A stretch of 64,000 nt of DNA, from contig NZ_JAVHUW010000026.1 of assembly GCF_030954495.1 (NCBI RefSeq), positions 1 through 64,000 of the forward strand. Reading direction: 5' to 3'. Below, piece after piece: positions 18,832 to 26,636 of the stretch. The first letter of the stretch is position 1. The number at the start of each line of letters is the position of its first letter. A program made the translations under genes and the position numbers. The DNA is from Candidatus Desulfosporosinus nitrosoreducens (GTDB lineage Bacteria; Bacillota; Desulfitobacteriia; Desulfitobacteriales; Desulfitobacteriaceae). The notes under the pieces were generated by a model, which was not told the DNA's origin, did not search any database, and saw only the letters and a program-made list of their open reading frames with translations.

Positions 18832-18846
18832 GTTTTTCACCTTTCT

Positions 18847-18963
18847 CAGCAGCTTACGAGGTTAGTTGACGGATTCGGGCAGGAAGGTGTAAGCCCTTCG
18901 CGTATTATACGCGGTTCACCCCATAATAAATCCCCCGTTCCAGTAAAAATCTGGATTCAGCCT
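18847..18963 (-). promoter_or_regulatory. c-di-AMP riboswitch (ydaO-yuaA class)
   Basis: On the minus strand the leader of the wall hydrolase shows the conserved ydaO-yuaA blocks in order: ACGGGGGATT, TGGGGTGAA, GAAGGGCT...CCTTCC, GCCCGAATCCGTCA, and GCTAACCTCGTA-like CTAACCTCGTAAGC. This class binds cyclic di-AMP, usually switching expression off, and typically precedes wall hydrolases and K+ transporters. The aptamer ends about 16 bases before the start codon, and no separate terminator hairpin was identified between them. Confidence 0.92.
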
Positions 18964-19182
18964 TTTTTTCCTTTCATCGACATATCATTAAGAAGTATTC
19001 GACAGGATGTTCAAATGTCCTTTATTTTTTTTTTTGTAATACCTGGTAATCAGGTTCTGTTCAAAATCAAAAAATGTAATAAAATTTAAAGGTGATCAAT
19101 ATACTTAGATTCTACAGTTCAGCTTAACTTGAGCGAGTGTTTGTCCAGGAGGGTAAGTGAAAAAAATAAAGGGGGTGATTTG

Positions 19183-19674
19183 TTGATAGTTCTAGGGGTT
19201 TTAATATTCTTTGCTAGGATCATTGACGTCTCTTTAGATACGCTGCGGGTTAAATCGATCATCAGAGGGAAAAAGCTGGTTGTCTCAACGATCGCTTTTG
19301 TCGAAATTATCGTTTATACTCTTGGAGCTTCTCAAGCCTTTAAATATGTCAGTCATCCTACGGTTTTGCTCTTTTATGCCTGTGGCTACGCTGCCGGCAA
19401 TTATGTCGGGATGCTGATTGATGACAAGCTTTCAAGAGACAGTGTTTTAGCCTTAGTTGTGACTGAGCATGATGAATGGAGTTTGGCAGATACTTTAAGA
19501 GAACGCGGCTTCGGAGTTACCACGGCTAAAGGGTACGGTTTGAACGGCGCGGAAAAGGCTCAATTGAAAATCGTAGTCAAGAAAAAAAGGTTTATGGAAT
19601 TAACGAAACTCATTCGTGAATTCGATCCTGCTGCCTATGTTGTGACAATGGATGTTCAAGACATTAAGAAATAA
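19183..19674 (+). CDS. UPF0316/DUF2179 membrane protein (YebE-like)
   Basis: A 163-aa protein with three transmembrane segments in the first ~75 residues and a cytosolic C-terminal DUF2179 domain (LRERGFGVTTAKGYG... near residues 105-160). This is the UPF0316 arrangement found in many Firmicutes, with no proven function; DUF2179 domains elsewhere bind nucleotides or act in transporters. I prefer the TTG at 19183 because GGGGGTG stands five bases before it; an upstream TTG at 19129 is in frame but lacks a ribosome site. It converges with the peroxiredoxin gene, with only 20 bases between stops. Confidence 0.8.
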   Translation: MIVLGVLIFFARIIDVSLDTLRVKSIIRGKKLVVSTIAFVEIIVYTLGASQAFKYVSHPTVLLFYACGYAAGNYVGMLIDDKLSRDSVLALVVTEHDEWSLADTLRERGFGVTTAKGYGLNGAEKAQLKIVVKKKRFMELTKLIREFDPAAYVVTMDVQDIKK

Positions 19675-19694
19675 TTCCCAAGGATTGCAGGAGT

Positions 19695-20255
19695 TTAAAT
19701 TCTGCCGATTAAATTAAAATCTCTTTTAATTCCCTGTTTTCCCGGGCGCCAATCAGCCGGAATACCCAGACCGGTTGCTTGCTCATATTGAAGTCCCTGA
19801 ATTACCCGGATTATTTCAGCAACATTGCGACCGACTTCAGGAGGGTAAAGAGTGACAAATTTTACTTCTCCGCCGGGTGCAATAATAAACGTGGCCCGGA
19901 AAGCGAGTCCTAATTCTTCCCGGAGAACTCCGTATTGCAGCGAGATGTGGTGCGAGCGATCGGACAGCAGGGGGTACTGAATTGTTCTTGCCGACGGAGA
20001 AACTTCAGCAAAAACCTTATGGGAAAAGATACTATCCGTACTGACAGCCAGGACTTTGACTCCTAATTGCTCCAACAAATGGTGATGGGATGCCACGGCC
20101 CCCAATTCTGTCGGTCAGACAAAGGTGAAGTCACTGGCATAAAAAAATAGGATAATCCAGTCCTGGAAATAACTGCTTAATTGAACAGTGATTTTGTTTC
20201 CTAAGTAAAAAGCATCGGCAGAAAAATCAGGGGCCATCATTGTAGGCTTAATCAT
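19695..20255 (-). CDS. Selenocysteine-containing peroxiredoxin (AhpC/Prx family), TGA read as Sec47
   Basis: Reading from the ATG at 20255 (AGGAGGAG upstream) gives 186 aa with a single in-frame TGA at 20115-20117. The protein context is FYASDFTFV-U-PTELGAV, so the TGA sits exactly at the peroxidatic cysteine of the FTFVCPTEL motif. Downstream the reading frame is intact through the Prx fold (RATFIIAPGGEV, IRVIQGLQ) to the stop at 19695. The usual resolving-cysteine motif VCPAxW is replaced by GIPADW, and no cysteine codon occurs anywhere, so it is a 1-Cys-type selenoperoxidase reducing peroxides. A hairpin with an apical GU lies downstream of the TGA at SECIS spacing. Automated calls would split it and report only 19695-20105. 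Confidence 0.88.
20086..20104 (-). promoter_or_regulatory. Candidate bacterial SECIS hairpin
   Basis: On the minus strand, ten bases after the TGA codon, TGGGG pairs with TCCCA around the loop GCCGTGGCA. The loop carries a GU about 18 bases from the TGA, close to the spacing in the E. coli fdhF element recognised by SelB. Structure is inferred by eye. Confidence 0.55.
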
Positions 20256-20390
20256 TTTAGCTCCTCCTCAAGTCAATTTCTAAAACTAAACTACGCAAAA
20301 CTGCTCGATTATGACAATCGTTTCCTAAAGTTTTGTATGGTAAGTCCAGCTTAGAAGTTCAGCATAGGGGAGAGTTAAATCAATTAAACA

Positions 20391-20423
20391 GCGCCCTTTT
20401 TTCAAATTTTGAAAAAAGGGCGC
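20391..20423 (-). terminator. Terminator of the two-component operon
   Basis: GCGCCCTTTTTTCAAA and its complement form a stem of about 16 bp directly after the minus-strand stop at 20431; the arm includes the T run. Confidence 0.85.
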
Positions 20424-20430
20424 TTGTGCC

Positions 20431-21780
20431 TTATTGCAGCTTTATGCCGTATTTTTGCAGCCGGTAGAGCAGGGTTGGCCGGGTTATGCCCAGATATTTG
20501 GCGACTTTAGTCTGGTTATAATTGTGCTTTTCCAAGGCCTGAATGATCAGGTGTTTCTCCAGTTCCCCCAAAGAGAAGCCGCTTTCGGTCAAATTTATTT
20601 CCGGTGTTAATGTCTTTTCCGGGTTGTCCTGCAATTCTTTGGGAAAGTGAACCGACTGAATTTCAGCGCCCTGACAGACGATCAGCGCTCTTTCAATGGC
20701 ATTCTGCAGCTCGCGTATGTTTCCGGGCCAGTTATAGCGTGTTAAAGTTTTCATCGCTTCTGAGGAGATTTTTCTGCTCTTGGAGGGGTCAAATTTCTCC
20801 AGGAAATGGTTGACCAAAAGTGGGATATCCTCTTTCCTGGAGCGAAGAGGCGGCATTATAATGTGCATGACATTTAAGCGGTAGTAGAGATCTTCTCTGA
20901 AGGTTCCCTGGGAAATAGCTGTGGCTAAATCTCTGTTGGTAGTGGCAATGACCCGCACGTCAACATGGATCGTTTCAGTTCCGCCTACTCGTTCAAAACA
21001 CCTTTCTTGTAAGACCCGCAACAACTTCACTTGCATACTGATAGGCATTTCCCCAATTTCATCGAGGAGAATCGTGCCTTTATCGGCAATTTCAAAACGG
21101 CCTTTTTTCCTGGAGGCTGCGCCTGTGAAGGCTCCTTTTTCATGACCAAATAATTCGCTTTCTAATAAGTGTTCCGGAAGGGCGGCGCAGTTCAGGGCTA
21201 TAAAAGGTTTATCGGAGCGGCCGCTGGCTTTATGTATTTCCACGGCGGCGACTTCTTTCCCCGTTCCGCTTTCTCCTGTTATTAATACGGTGGTACCGGT
21301 TTTCGCGACCTGTTGAATTAAGAGATTGACTTCTTTAATGGCATCACTCTGGCCGATGGTTTTTCCATATTTCTTCCCCAATTCCTGGCGCAAGAAGTTA
21401 ACTTGGCTTTCTAAATTAGAGAGGTGCAAAGCTTGTTTAACCTGCGCCTTTATTTCTTCGAGTTTGAAAGGTTTGGTAATATAATCGGCAGCGCCAATTT
21501 TCATGGCTTCAATGGCAGTGTCAATAGTTCCGTGAGCGGTAATCATAATGACGGGCGTATTAGGGTTTACAGCCTTTAAAGCCTTTAAGACCTCGATACC
21601 GTCAATGTCAGGCATCTTCAAATCCAGAATGACCAGGGAAGGATCGTTCTCTTCAGCCAATTTAATACCTAGTAAACCTCTCGTGGCAGTAATTACTTGA
21701 TATCCTTCATGACTGAGTGCTCTTTCCAGGGCCCAGCACATTCTTTCTTCATCATCAATGACCAGAATTTTTGGTGTCAA
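20431..21780 (-). CDS. NtrC-family sigma-54-dependent response regulator
   Basis: A 449-aa activator in three parts: a receiver domain (phospho-acceptor in VILDLKMPD near residue 52), an AAA+ sigma-54 interaction domain with Walker A GESGTGKE, the GAFTGA loop (GHEKGAFTGA) and Walker B ILLDEIGEMP, and a C-terminal Fis-type helix-turn-helix (NYNQTKVAKYLGITRPTLLYRLQKYG). All parts needed to open a sigma-54 promoter are present. The TTG at 21780 with CAGGAG upstream is preferred over a GTG at 21789. It overlaps the end of the sensor kinase gene, so the two are coupled. Likely targets are the two palindromes at 23337 and 23456. Confidence 0.93.
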   Translation of the reverse strand: MTPKILVIDDEERMCWALERALSHEGYQVITATRGLLGIKLAEENDPSLVILDLKMPDIDGIEVLKALKAVNPNTPVIMITAHGTIDTAIEAMKIGAADYITKPFKLEEIKAQVKQALHLSNLESQVNFLRQELGKKYGKTIGQSDAIKEVNLLIQQVAKTGTTVLITGESGTGKEVAAVEIHKASGRSDKPFIALNCAALPEHLLESELFGHEKGAFTGAASRKKGRFEIADKGTILLDEIGEMPISMQVKLLRVLQERCFERVGGTETIHVDVRVIATTNRDLATAISQGTFREDLYYRLNVMHIIMPPLRSRKEDIPLLVNHFLEKFDPSKSRKISSEAMKTLTRYNWPGNIRELQNAIERALIVCQGAEIQSVHFPKELQDNPEKTLTPEINLTESGFSLGELEKHLIIQALEKHNYNQTKVAKYLGITRPTLLYRLQKYGIKLQ

Positions 21781-23320
21781 GTAAATCACTCCTGTCGTAA
21801 AATTGTGGGATTACAGGCAGGCTGATATTGAACGTAGCACCTTTGCCGAGGTCGCTGTCGACTTCAATCGTTCCGCCATGCAATTGAATGCTTTGATATG
21901 ATATGGATAATCCCAGGCCGGTGCCGGTTGTTTTGGTCGTATAAAAGGGATCGAATATTTTGAGTGTATCCGCTGCGGGGATACCTTCGCCGCTGTCTGA
22001 GAAACCAATCTGTATCAGGCTGGCCTCTTCTCTGGTGGTTATTTCTAAGGTCCCGCCATCAGGCATTGCTTCTGCGGCGTTGACGATGATGTTTACAAAA
22101 ACCTGTTTCAGCTTTTCAGTATCTGCTAAAATCTTGGAAAGGTTACTGTCAAGATCTAAAACGACGGTTATTTTTTGTCTGCGCAGCATCGCCGCCGAAA
22201 AAGAGAGGACTCCTGTGATCAGGTCATTGACCGAACACTCTTTTATGGAAACTTTTGTGGGCCGCCCAAAATCAAGAAGTTCCTGAATTTCTAAATCCTG
22301 ACGATCGATCTGTTCCTCGATGGCCCTGGTGAATTCTTCGATGCCGCTCACCTGAGAGTACTCTTGTTTCATAAGTTCTACCAAGGTTTTAATGATAGCG
22401 ATAGGATTGCGCAATTCATGCGCCACACCGGTCGCCAAACGACCAAGGGCTATCAAGTGTTCAGATTGCCGCAGTTGGTCTTCCAAGCGTTCTTTTTCTG
22501 TGAGACCTACCGCCAAACGGTTAACGGCTTGGGCTACTTGCCCCAATTCGCCCGGCATGTCAGGCAATAGCTGGTGGATATCTTTTTCCATATTGTTTAA
22601 ACCTTGTTTTAAGCGGTCGACCCCGGTGGTCAGGCTTCTGATGATGATAAGGGCCCCGATCATAACAATCGCCAAAACAGCGAGGGTAAAATATCTTAAA
22701 AGTTTGCCAAAGTAACTGCTTTGAGAGAAAAAAGGATTAAGCCGCTCCTCTACCCACATTACGGCGACAACTTTCTTATTTAAGACAACAGGGGATATGT
22801 ACTCCACAACTTGGTCGTTCCAGGAACCTGAGATCCGAAAGAGCGGTTCATTGCTTGCCTCCGTGGCAATCAGCCCGGGCTTGGTGCTGGCGAATATTTC
22901 CTTTTCTCTCTCCGCTTCTTCCGCTTGCGAGAGGTTGCGATAGTTATGCAAAAAACCAAGAACCGTAATTTTCTCAGTCTGAGGAATATATAGTCCGAAA
23001 CGAATCCCCGAATTTGCTTGGACCTGGGGTTCAACAACCCGGGTAAATTCGTTTTGCAGCAAGGTGGAGGAGATTTCGCTTGCTTCCCCTTGAGATTCAA
23101 GATTCTTGGAGAAATCATTATTAATGCTTTTGACCAAAGCCTCCAGTCGTTGTTCCTTATCCAGGAAAATGACTTCATCAGTGCGGGAAACAAAGAAAAT
23201 GTCATACATCAAAGCTACCAAAGGCAAAAGCATAATTACAGCGATAATAATCACTAATTGGTTAGTCAGGCTTTTGCCTTTAAAAAAAGAAAATGCTTTA
23301 TTTTTTTTCAGCTCAATCAC
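21755..23320 (-). CDS. Membrane sensor histidine kinase, NtrB/ZraS type
   Basis: A 521-aa kinase with a transmembrane helix at about residues 22-44, an extracytoplasmic sensor domain to about 205, a second membrane helix near 207-230, a HAMP-like linker, and a kinase core with His in ATGVAHELRNPIAIIKTLVE and an ATP-binding domain (NIIVNAAEAMPDGG, GTGLGLSISYQSI). It would sense an external signal and phosphorylate the sigma-54 activator encoded immediately downstream. The start is GTG 23320; a CTG three codons in sits better after AGAGGTG. A regulator palindrome lies only 17 bases upstream, suggesting autoregulation. Confidence 0.92.
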   Translation of the reverse strand: MIELKKNKAFSFFKGKSLTNQLVIIIAVIMLLPLVALMYDIFFVSRTDEVIFLDKEQRLEALVKSINNDFSKNLESQGEASEISSTLLQNEFTRVVEPQVQANSGIRFGLYIPQTEKITVLGFLHNYRNLSQAEEAEREKEIFASTKPGLIATEASNEPLFRISGSWNDQVVEYISPVVLNKKVVAVMWVEERLNPFFSQSSYFGKLLRYFTLAVLAIVMIGALIIIRSLTTGVDRLKQGLNNMEKDIHQLLPDMPGELGQVAQAVNRLAVGLTEKERLEDQLRQSEHLIALGRLATGVAHELRNPIAIIKTLVELMKQEYSQVSGIEEFTRAIEEQIDRQDLEIQELLDFGRPTKVSIKECSVNDLITGVLSFSAAMLRRQKITVVLDLDSNLSKILADTEKLKQVFVNIIVNAAEAMPDGGTLEITTREEASLIQIGFSDSGEGIPAADTLKIFDPFYTTKTTGTGLGLSISYQSIQLHGGTIEVDSDLGKGATFNISLPVIPQFYDRSDLLDTKNSGH

Positions 23321-23336
23321 CTCTAGCTTGCCAAAC

Positions 23337-23352
23337 TGTAGTATATGCTACA
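23337..23352. promoter_or_regulatory. Palindromic operator copy 1 (TGTAG-N6-CTACA)
   Basis: A perfect inverted repeat TGTAG-TATATG-CTACA directly upstream of the sensor kinase start. A second copy with the same half-sites lies 119 bases away. Probable binding sites for the adjacent NtrC-type activator. Confidence 0.7.
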
Positions 23353-23455
23353 AATCTCGGAGAGGACCTGCATTTTTTAAAAAAGCTTTTATTTTTCGGG
23401 AAGCGGCTTTCAGCCGCCATATGGCCTATTTACGTTTAATTGAAGTTTATCTGAG

Positions 23456-23471
23456 TGTAGCATTTGCTACA
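23456..23471. promoter_or_regulatory. Palindromic operator copy 2 (TGTAG-N6-CTACA)
   Basis: TGTAG-CATTTG-CTACA, extended by G/C to an 18-bp palindrome. It lies about 140 bases upstream of the sigma-54 promoter, the usual distance for an enhancer-type activator site. Confidence 0.75.
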
Positions 23472-23484
23472 CTTTTTGTAGTAC

Positions 23485-23557
23485 CGCTAAAGCTAACTTG
23501 GTGCAATGGTTTTTTGCTTTTAGCGCCGGCCTGGGCCAAAAGCCTGTGGCAGGCCGG
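23485..23557. other. Two hairpins between enhancer site and sigma-54 promoter
   Basis: CGCTAAAGC/GCTTTTAGCG (23485-23525) is followed at once by GCCGGCCTG/CAGGCCGG (23525-23557). They occupy the DNA that must loop between activator and polymerase. A third short hairpin, GCGGCT/AGCCGC, is near 23403. Role unknown; no gene is supported in 23321-23713. Confidence 0.4.
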
Positions 23558-23608
23558 TTTCCTCGTTTGGCTGCCTGTGATTTTTGATATCAGGTTTTTG
23601 AAAAAATG

Positions 23609-23625
23609 TTGGCACGCTCTTTGCT
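23609..23625 (+). promoter_or_regulatory. Sigma-54 promoter (-24/-12)
   Basis: TTGGCACG-CTCT-TTGCT matches the sigma-54 consensus TGGCACG-N4-TTGCW exactly. Transcription would start near 23637 and read into the gene at 23714. Confidence 0.88.
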
Positions 23626-23713
23626 ATGTAAAATTATATCACAATAAAAGTGATTAACCTCATTTTTTAAGCCTCACTGTGATGAATGAATACTATTGAG
23701 AGGTGGAATTTGT

Positions 23714-24337
23714 TTGTCTAGCTTAGTACTCCCCAGCTATTCACCATTGGTTGAGACAGTAAAGACAGAAGCGGGAGACAGATCTTCTCAGATTTGGCTT
23801 TTAGTTAACCCTAAATATCCTGCTGTCTGCCGGGATATTTGGATTCCCATTTTAGAGGTCATTCAGGACAAAGTTTACCGTCAACTTCACAAGAGGATTG
23901 ATACCAAACGTATTTTTATAAAAAATGCAGTTAGTGATATCGGGACCGTTTCCAGGCTTTCCAACTTATGCTCAGCTGAAATTGCTGAGGAAATTGCAAT
24001 CTTAAGAAAAAGCATTCTTAAACATCAGCCTAAAATTCTAGTTACCTTTGGCCCGGTGACCTATGAGCTTGTCAGGCGGATGCTCGAAATAAATCAGGAA
24101 GGGCCAAAATACTGGAATACTGTCGATTTGGAAAATGAATTTGAACGCTCCATGGCCGACTTTGATATAAACCGAACGAATAAAATTCCTCTGCCGCGCC
24201 GTGTTATGGTACAAGGTAAATTTATAGACGAGGGTAATGATTTCTGGGAAGACTGCGATAATTATTTTGCTGAGATTGGAACAAAAATCGCCGCTAGAAT
24301 CATGGAAAATAAGGACAGTCTTAACATTTGGATATGA
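23714..24337 (+). CDS. Unrecognised soluble protein, sole apparent target of the sigma-54 circuit
   Basis: A 207-aa protein I do not recognise. It has no signal peptide or membrane helix. Its middle (QIWLLVNPKYPAVCRDIW... IFIKNAVSDIG) and the block PKILVTFGPVTYELVRRML near residue 110 suggest an alpha/beta fold; the latter loosely recalls uracil-DNA-glycosylase-like enzymes, but catalytic motifs cannot be confirmed. I chose the TTG at 23714, seven bases after AGAGGTGG. It is monocistronic: a sigma-54 promoter upstream, a terminator downstream, and a dedicated divergent two-component system beside it. Confidence 0.7.
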   Translation: MSSLVLPSYSPLVETVKTEAGDRSSQIWLLVNPKYPAVCRDIWIPILEVIQDKVYRQLHKRIDTKRIFIKNAVSDIGTVSRLSNLCSAEIAEEIAILRKSILKHQPKILVTFGPVTYELVRRMLEINQEGPKYWNTVDLENEFERSMADFDINRTNKIPLPRRVMVQGKFIDEGNDFWEDCDNYFAEIGTKIAARIMENKDSLNIWI

Positions 24338-24393
24338 TTCGAACTCTGTAATTGAAAACGGCCTACTCAGGTTCCGCGGGCGCATAACAAAAA

Positions 24394-24417
24394 GGCAGCC
24401 ATTTCGGACTGCCCTTT
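24394..24417 (+). terminator. Terminator after the sigma-54 target gene
   Basis: GGCAGCC/GGACTGCC hairpin followed by CTTTT, 56 bases after the stop codon at 24337. Confidence 0.7.
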
Positions 24418-24517
24418 TCTAAAGCACAAAGACATAGTAGGGTTTGAACTGTCAATTTGTCGCAGTTTGATTTTGCTAAAGATGACGCTTCAAATGTTGC
24501 TGCAAATACTAAGAACG

Positions 24518-24631
24518 CTAGAAAATAACTCCCAAGGCAATGAGAATTAAAATTGCGATTGCAATAATTCCTGCACCTACACAACTGCCGGTGCCTCCGC
24601 CTCCGCCATAACCATAACCCATTCCGTACAT
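24518..24631 (-). CDS. 37-aa glycine-rich transmembrane microprotein, YjcZ-like
   Basis: A 37-codon gene: MYGMGYGYGGGGGTG, then SCVGAG and one hydrophobic helix ending ILIALGVIF. The tyrosine-glycine-rich head and C-terminal helix are the pattern of tiny sporulation membrane proteins such as YjcZ. The ATG at 24631 has CAAGGAGG nine bases upstream. It is 35 bases downstream of a similar 41-aa gene, so the two probably share a transcript. Confidence 0.72.
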   Translation of the reverse strand: MYGMGYGYGGGGGTGSCVGAGIIAIAILILIALGVIF

Positions 24632-24666
24632 CGATTTTCCTCCTTGAATAATATTTAAATTTTAAG

Positions 24667-24792
24667 CTAGAATACGATTCCTAAAGCGATTAGCAATAAG
24701 ATAATTACAACGACGATTGCTATGCCTGCTCCGACGCCTGTGCCAACACCTGTTCCGCAAGCACCGTCAACACCACCTGCTCCAAATGCCAT
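24667..24792 (-). CDS. 41-aa glycine-rich transmembrane microprotein, YjcZ-like
   Basis: A 41-aa protein: MAFGAGGVDGACGTGVGTG, then a valine- and isoleucine-rich helix ending LLLIALGIVF. The start at 24792 is set by AAAGGAGGG; a longer in-frame reading to 24882 begins inside the untranslated region. The VGTGVGAG linker and IALGxxF tail match the 68-aa protein at 8807, so the two clusters are paralogous. Role is unknown, with spore membrane the likely location. Confidence 0.72.
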   Translation of the reverse strand: MAFGAGGVDGACGTGVGTGVGAGIAIVVVIILLLIALGIVF

Positions 24793-25034
24793 GAAAGTTG
24801 CCCTCCTTTCTTTAGATAGTACACTATATGTCAGACGAGGAAATAATGACATAAATTTCCATATAAAACCTCTGCTTGTCAAATGCCTGACTGCGGCTCA
24901 GCTTAATTTTTCTCCGCAAATCAAATTCGGTTTGCCGGTGAGAATGAAGTTTTAACCTCGTTAGCGGTACCTTTAATAAATTTTAAAAAATATGCCATAC
25001 TATTTGAGAAAAAATATCAGCGAGGTGAGATAGT

Positions 25035-25463
25035 ATGGCTTTAATTCCTTATGAACCATTTCGGCTATTTGATCCCTTATGGAACGATATGGACAGAATG
25101 TTTATGCGCCGCGGGAAAGAGGATGTCTCAGAATGGCTATACCGGGTCGATGTTGAAGAAACACCCTCCAAAATTATTGTTACGGCTGAAATTCCCGGTA
25201 TTGATAAAAAAGAAGATTTGAATATTCAAGTCGACGAAAATGTTTTAACGATACATGGAGAAATCAAACGGGTTCAAGCGGATGAAAGCCGGTCTACGAG
25301 GCATTCTGAGCGGTACTATGGTGCTTTTTCCCGTAAAATAACCCTTCCGGCTCTTGTAAAAACAGATGGAGCCCATGCCAGTTATCGCAACGGAGTTTTG
25401 GAATTAAGTTTCTTAAAGGATCAGCACCCTGCAGCCCGGCGAATTGATGTTGACTTTAGTTAG
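25035..25463 (+). CDS. Hsp20 family small heat-shock protein
   Basis: A 142-aa alpha-crystallin-domain chaperone. The N-terminal arm LFDPLWNDMDRMF is followed by the domain from about residue 35 (YRVDVEETPSKIIVTAEIPGI) to the conserved A-x-x-x-NGVLELSF near 118-126 (ASYRNGVLELSFL). The family holds unfolding proteins in large oligomers until ATP-dependent chaperones act. The ATG has GAGGTGAG upstream. It stands alone; no CIRCE or CtsR-type operator was recognised. Confidence 0.92.
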   Translation: MALIPYEPFRLFDPLWNDMDRMFMRRGKEDVSEWLYRVDVEETPSKIIVTAEIPGIDKKEDLNIQVDENVLTIHGEIKRVQADESRSTRHSERYYGAFSRKITLPALVKTDGAHASYRNGVLELSFLKDQHPAARRIDVDFS

Positions 25464-25527
25464 ATTATAATCAGAGGTTGTTTTGGAAACTTCAACCTCT
25501 TTAAATTGCGGGCTTAGAGCAACTAAA

Positions 25528-25568
25528 AAGCATCCTCTTTTCACTGGCCAGGTGAGGAGAGGATGCTT
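25528..25568. terminator. Bidirectional terminator between hsp20 and plsC
   Basis: AAGCATCCTCT/AGAGGATGCTT, an 11-bp perfect stem with an inner CAC/GTG, lies between convergent genes. It can serve both strands. Confidence 0.8.
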
Positions 25569-25589
25569 AGTTATAATGATTGAAAATAA

Positions 25590-26306
25590 TTAACTGGCTA
25601 AACCTTGTTCAATTCTTTGCAAGACTTTTTCCGGCAGTTCGCTGGCTTGTTCTTTAGTAAGGCCAAAGGTTAAGATGGGGTCTGAAATAATAATTTCAAC
25701 GTGAGCCGGTTTAATAATAAAGCGATTTTGTTCCATGATTTTATAAGAACCGCGAATCGTGACCGGCACAATGGGAACACCGGCTTTTAAGCCTAACTTT
25801 AAGCTTCCGGGCTTAAATTCTCCTAAAGCTTCACCTTTGCTCCTCGTGCCTTCAGGAAAAATTACCATGGAATATCCCTTCTTCAGATGATCTGCGGCTT
25901 GGTTTATAACCTTTAAAGACTGCCTGATATCAGAACGATCCATAAAAACACACTGCATGTGAGTCATCCATGTGCGAATAAAAGGTATCTTGAGGAGTTC
26001 GATTTTGGCGATAAAGGCTTTAGGTTTGTTTATGTACCCCAGAAGTAAAGGAATGTCAAAGTTTCCTTGGTGATTACTGACAAAAAGTACGGGACCTGGG
26101 GGGATTTTTTCTTCTCCTGTTATGGTAACCTTAACTCCTGCAAACTTTAACAAGGAACGGGCCCAATTCCTGGAGATTTGAGCGGTAAGTCTGTCGCGTT
26201 CGCTAAGATGTCCTTTTTTGGCCAGATGGTTGATTCTCAAGAGAGAAGGTTCTATGGCAAGAAGATAAAGCCCAAAATAGATAAACCAAAGAATTGTGCG
26301 GATCAT
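25590..26306 (-). CDS. plsC: 1-acyl-sn-glycerol-3-phosphate acyltransferase (PlsC family)
   Basis: A 238-aa membrane-associated acyltransferase that makes phosphatidic acid from lysophosphatidic acid. The catalytic motif NHQGNFD (NHx4D) is near residue 78 and the glycerol-phosphate-binding block FPEGTRSKG near 151. An N-terminal hydrophobic segment anchors it. The ATG has AAGGAG eight bases upstream. It stands alone, convergent with hsp20. The 330 bases between it and the next gene (26307-26636) hold no supported gene; TATAAT at 26604 may be a -10 for the downstream gene. Confidence 0.9.
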   Translation of the reverse strand: MIRTILWFIYFGLYLLAIEPSLLRINHLAKKGHLSERDRLTAQISRNWARSLLKFAGVKVTITGEEKIPPGPVLFVSNHQGNFDIPLLLGYINKPKAFIAKIELLKIPFIRTWMTHMQCVFMDRSDIRQSLKVINQAADHLKKGYSMVIFPEGTRSKGEALGEFKPGSLKLGLKAGVPIVPVTIRGSYKIMEQNRFIIKPAHVEIIISDPILTFGLTKEQASELPEKVLQRIEQGLAS

Positions 26307-26636
26307 TGTTTATTCTCCTTATTGTTGGAAACTTCCGTACCAAACTGTTTTTCAATCCAGTGTGATTCGCCCGGTATTTGTAACTCCCGATGATTTTTCC
26401 CCAATCAGCACCCTTTTGACGGCTATCCATTATTATAACAGAAACGAGCCTAGATAGGGAATTCAGGCCGCAATTTTAAAAGTCTTAATTTGTAGTTCGC
26501 CAAAGACGCAGGCCGCTACCTTGCTTTTGCAGGTATCAGCCTGCTTTATTTACTTGGGACGGGGCGTCGTTGTAGGATATGGAAAAATAGACTGCTATGT
26601 CATATAATAGGTGTGTCATACGAAAGAGGGGTTGAC

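Noticed and set aside
19695..20105. Short peroxiredoxin-like ORF starting at TTG 20105
   Set aside because: It is the downstream part of the selenoprotein gene; the TGA lies at the catalytic residue and the N-terminal third continues in the same frame to 20255.
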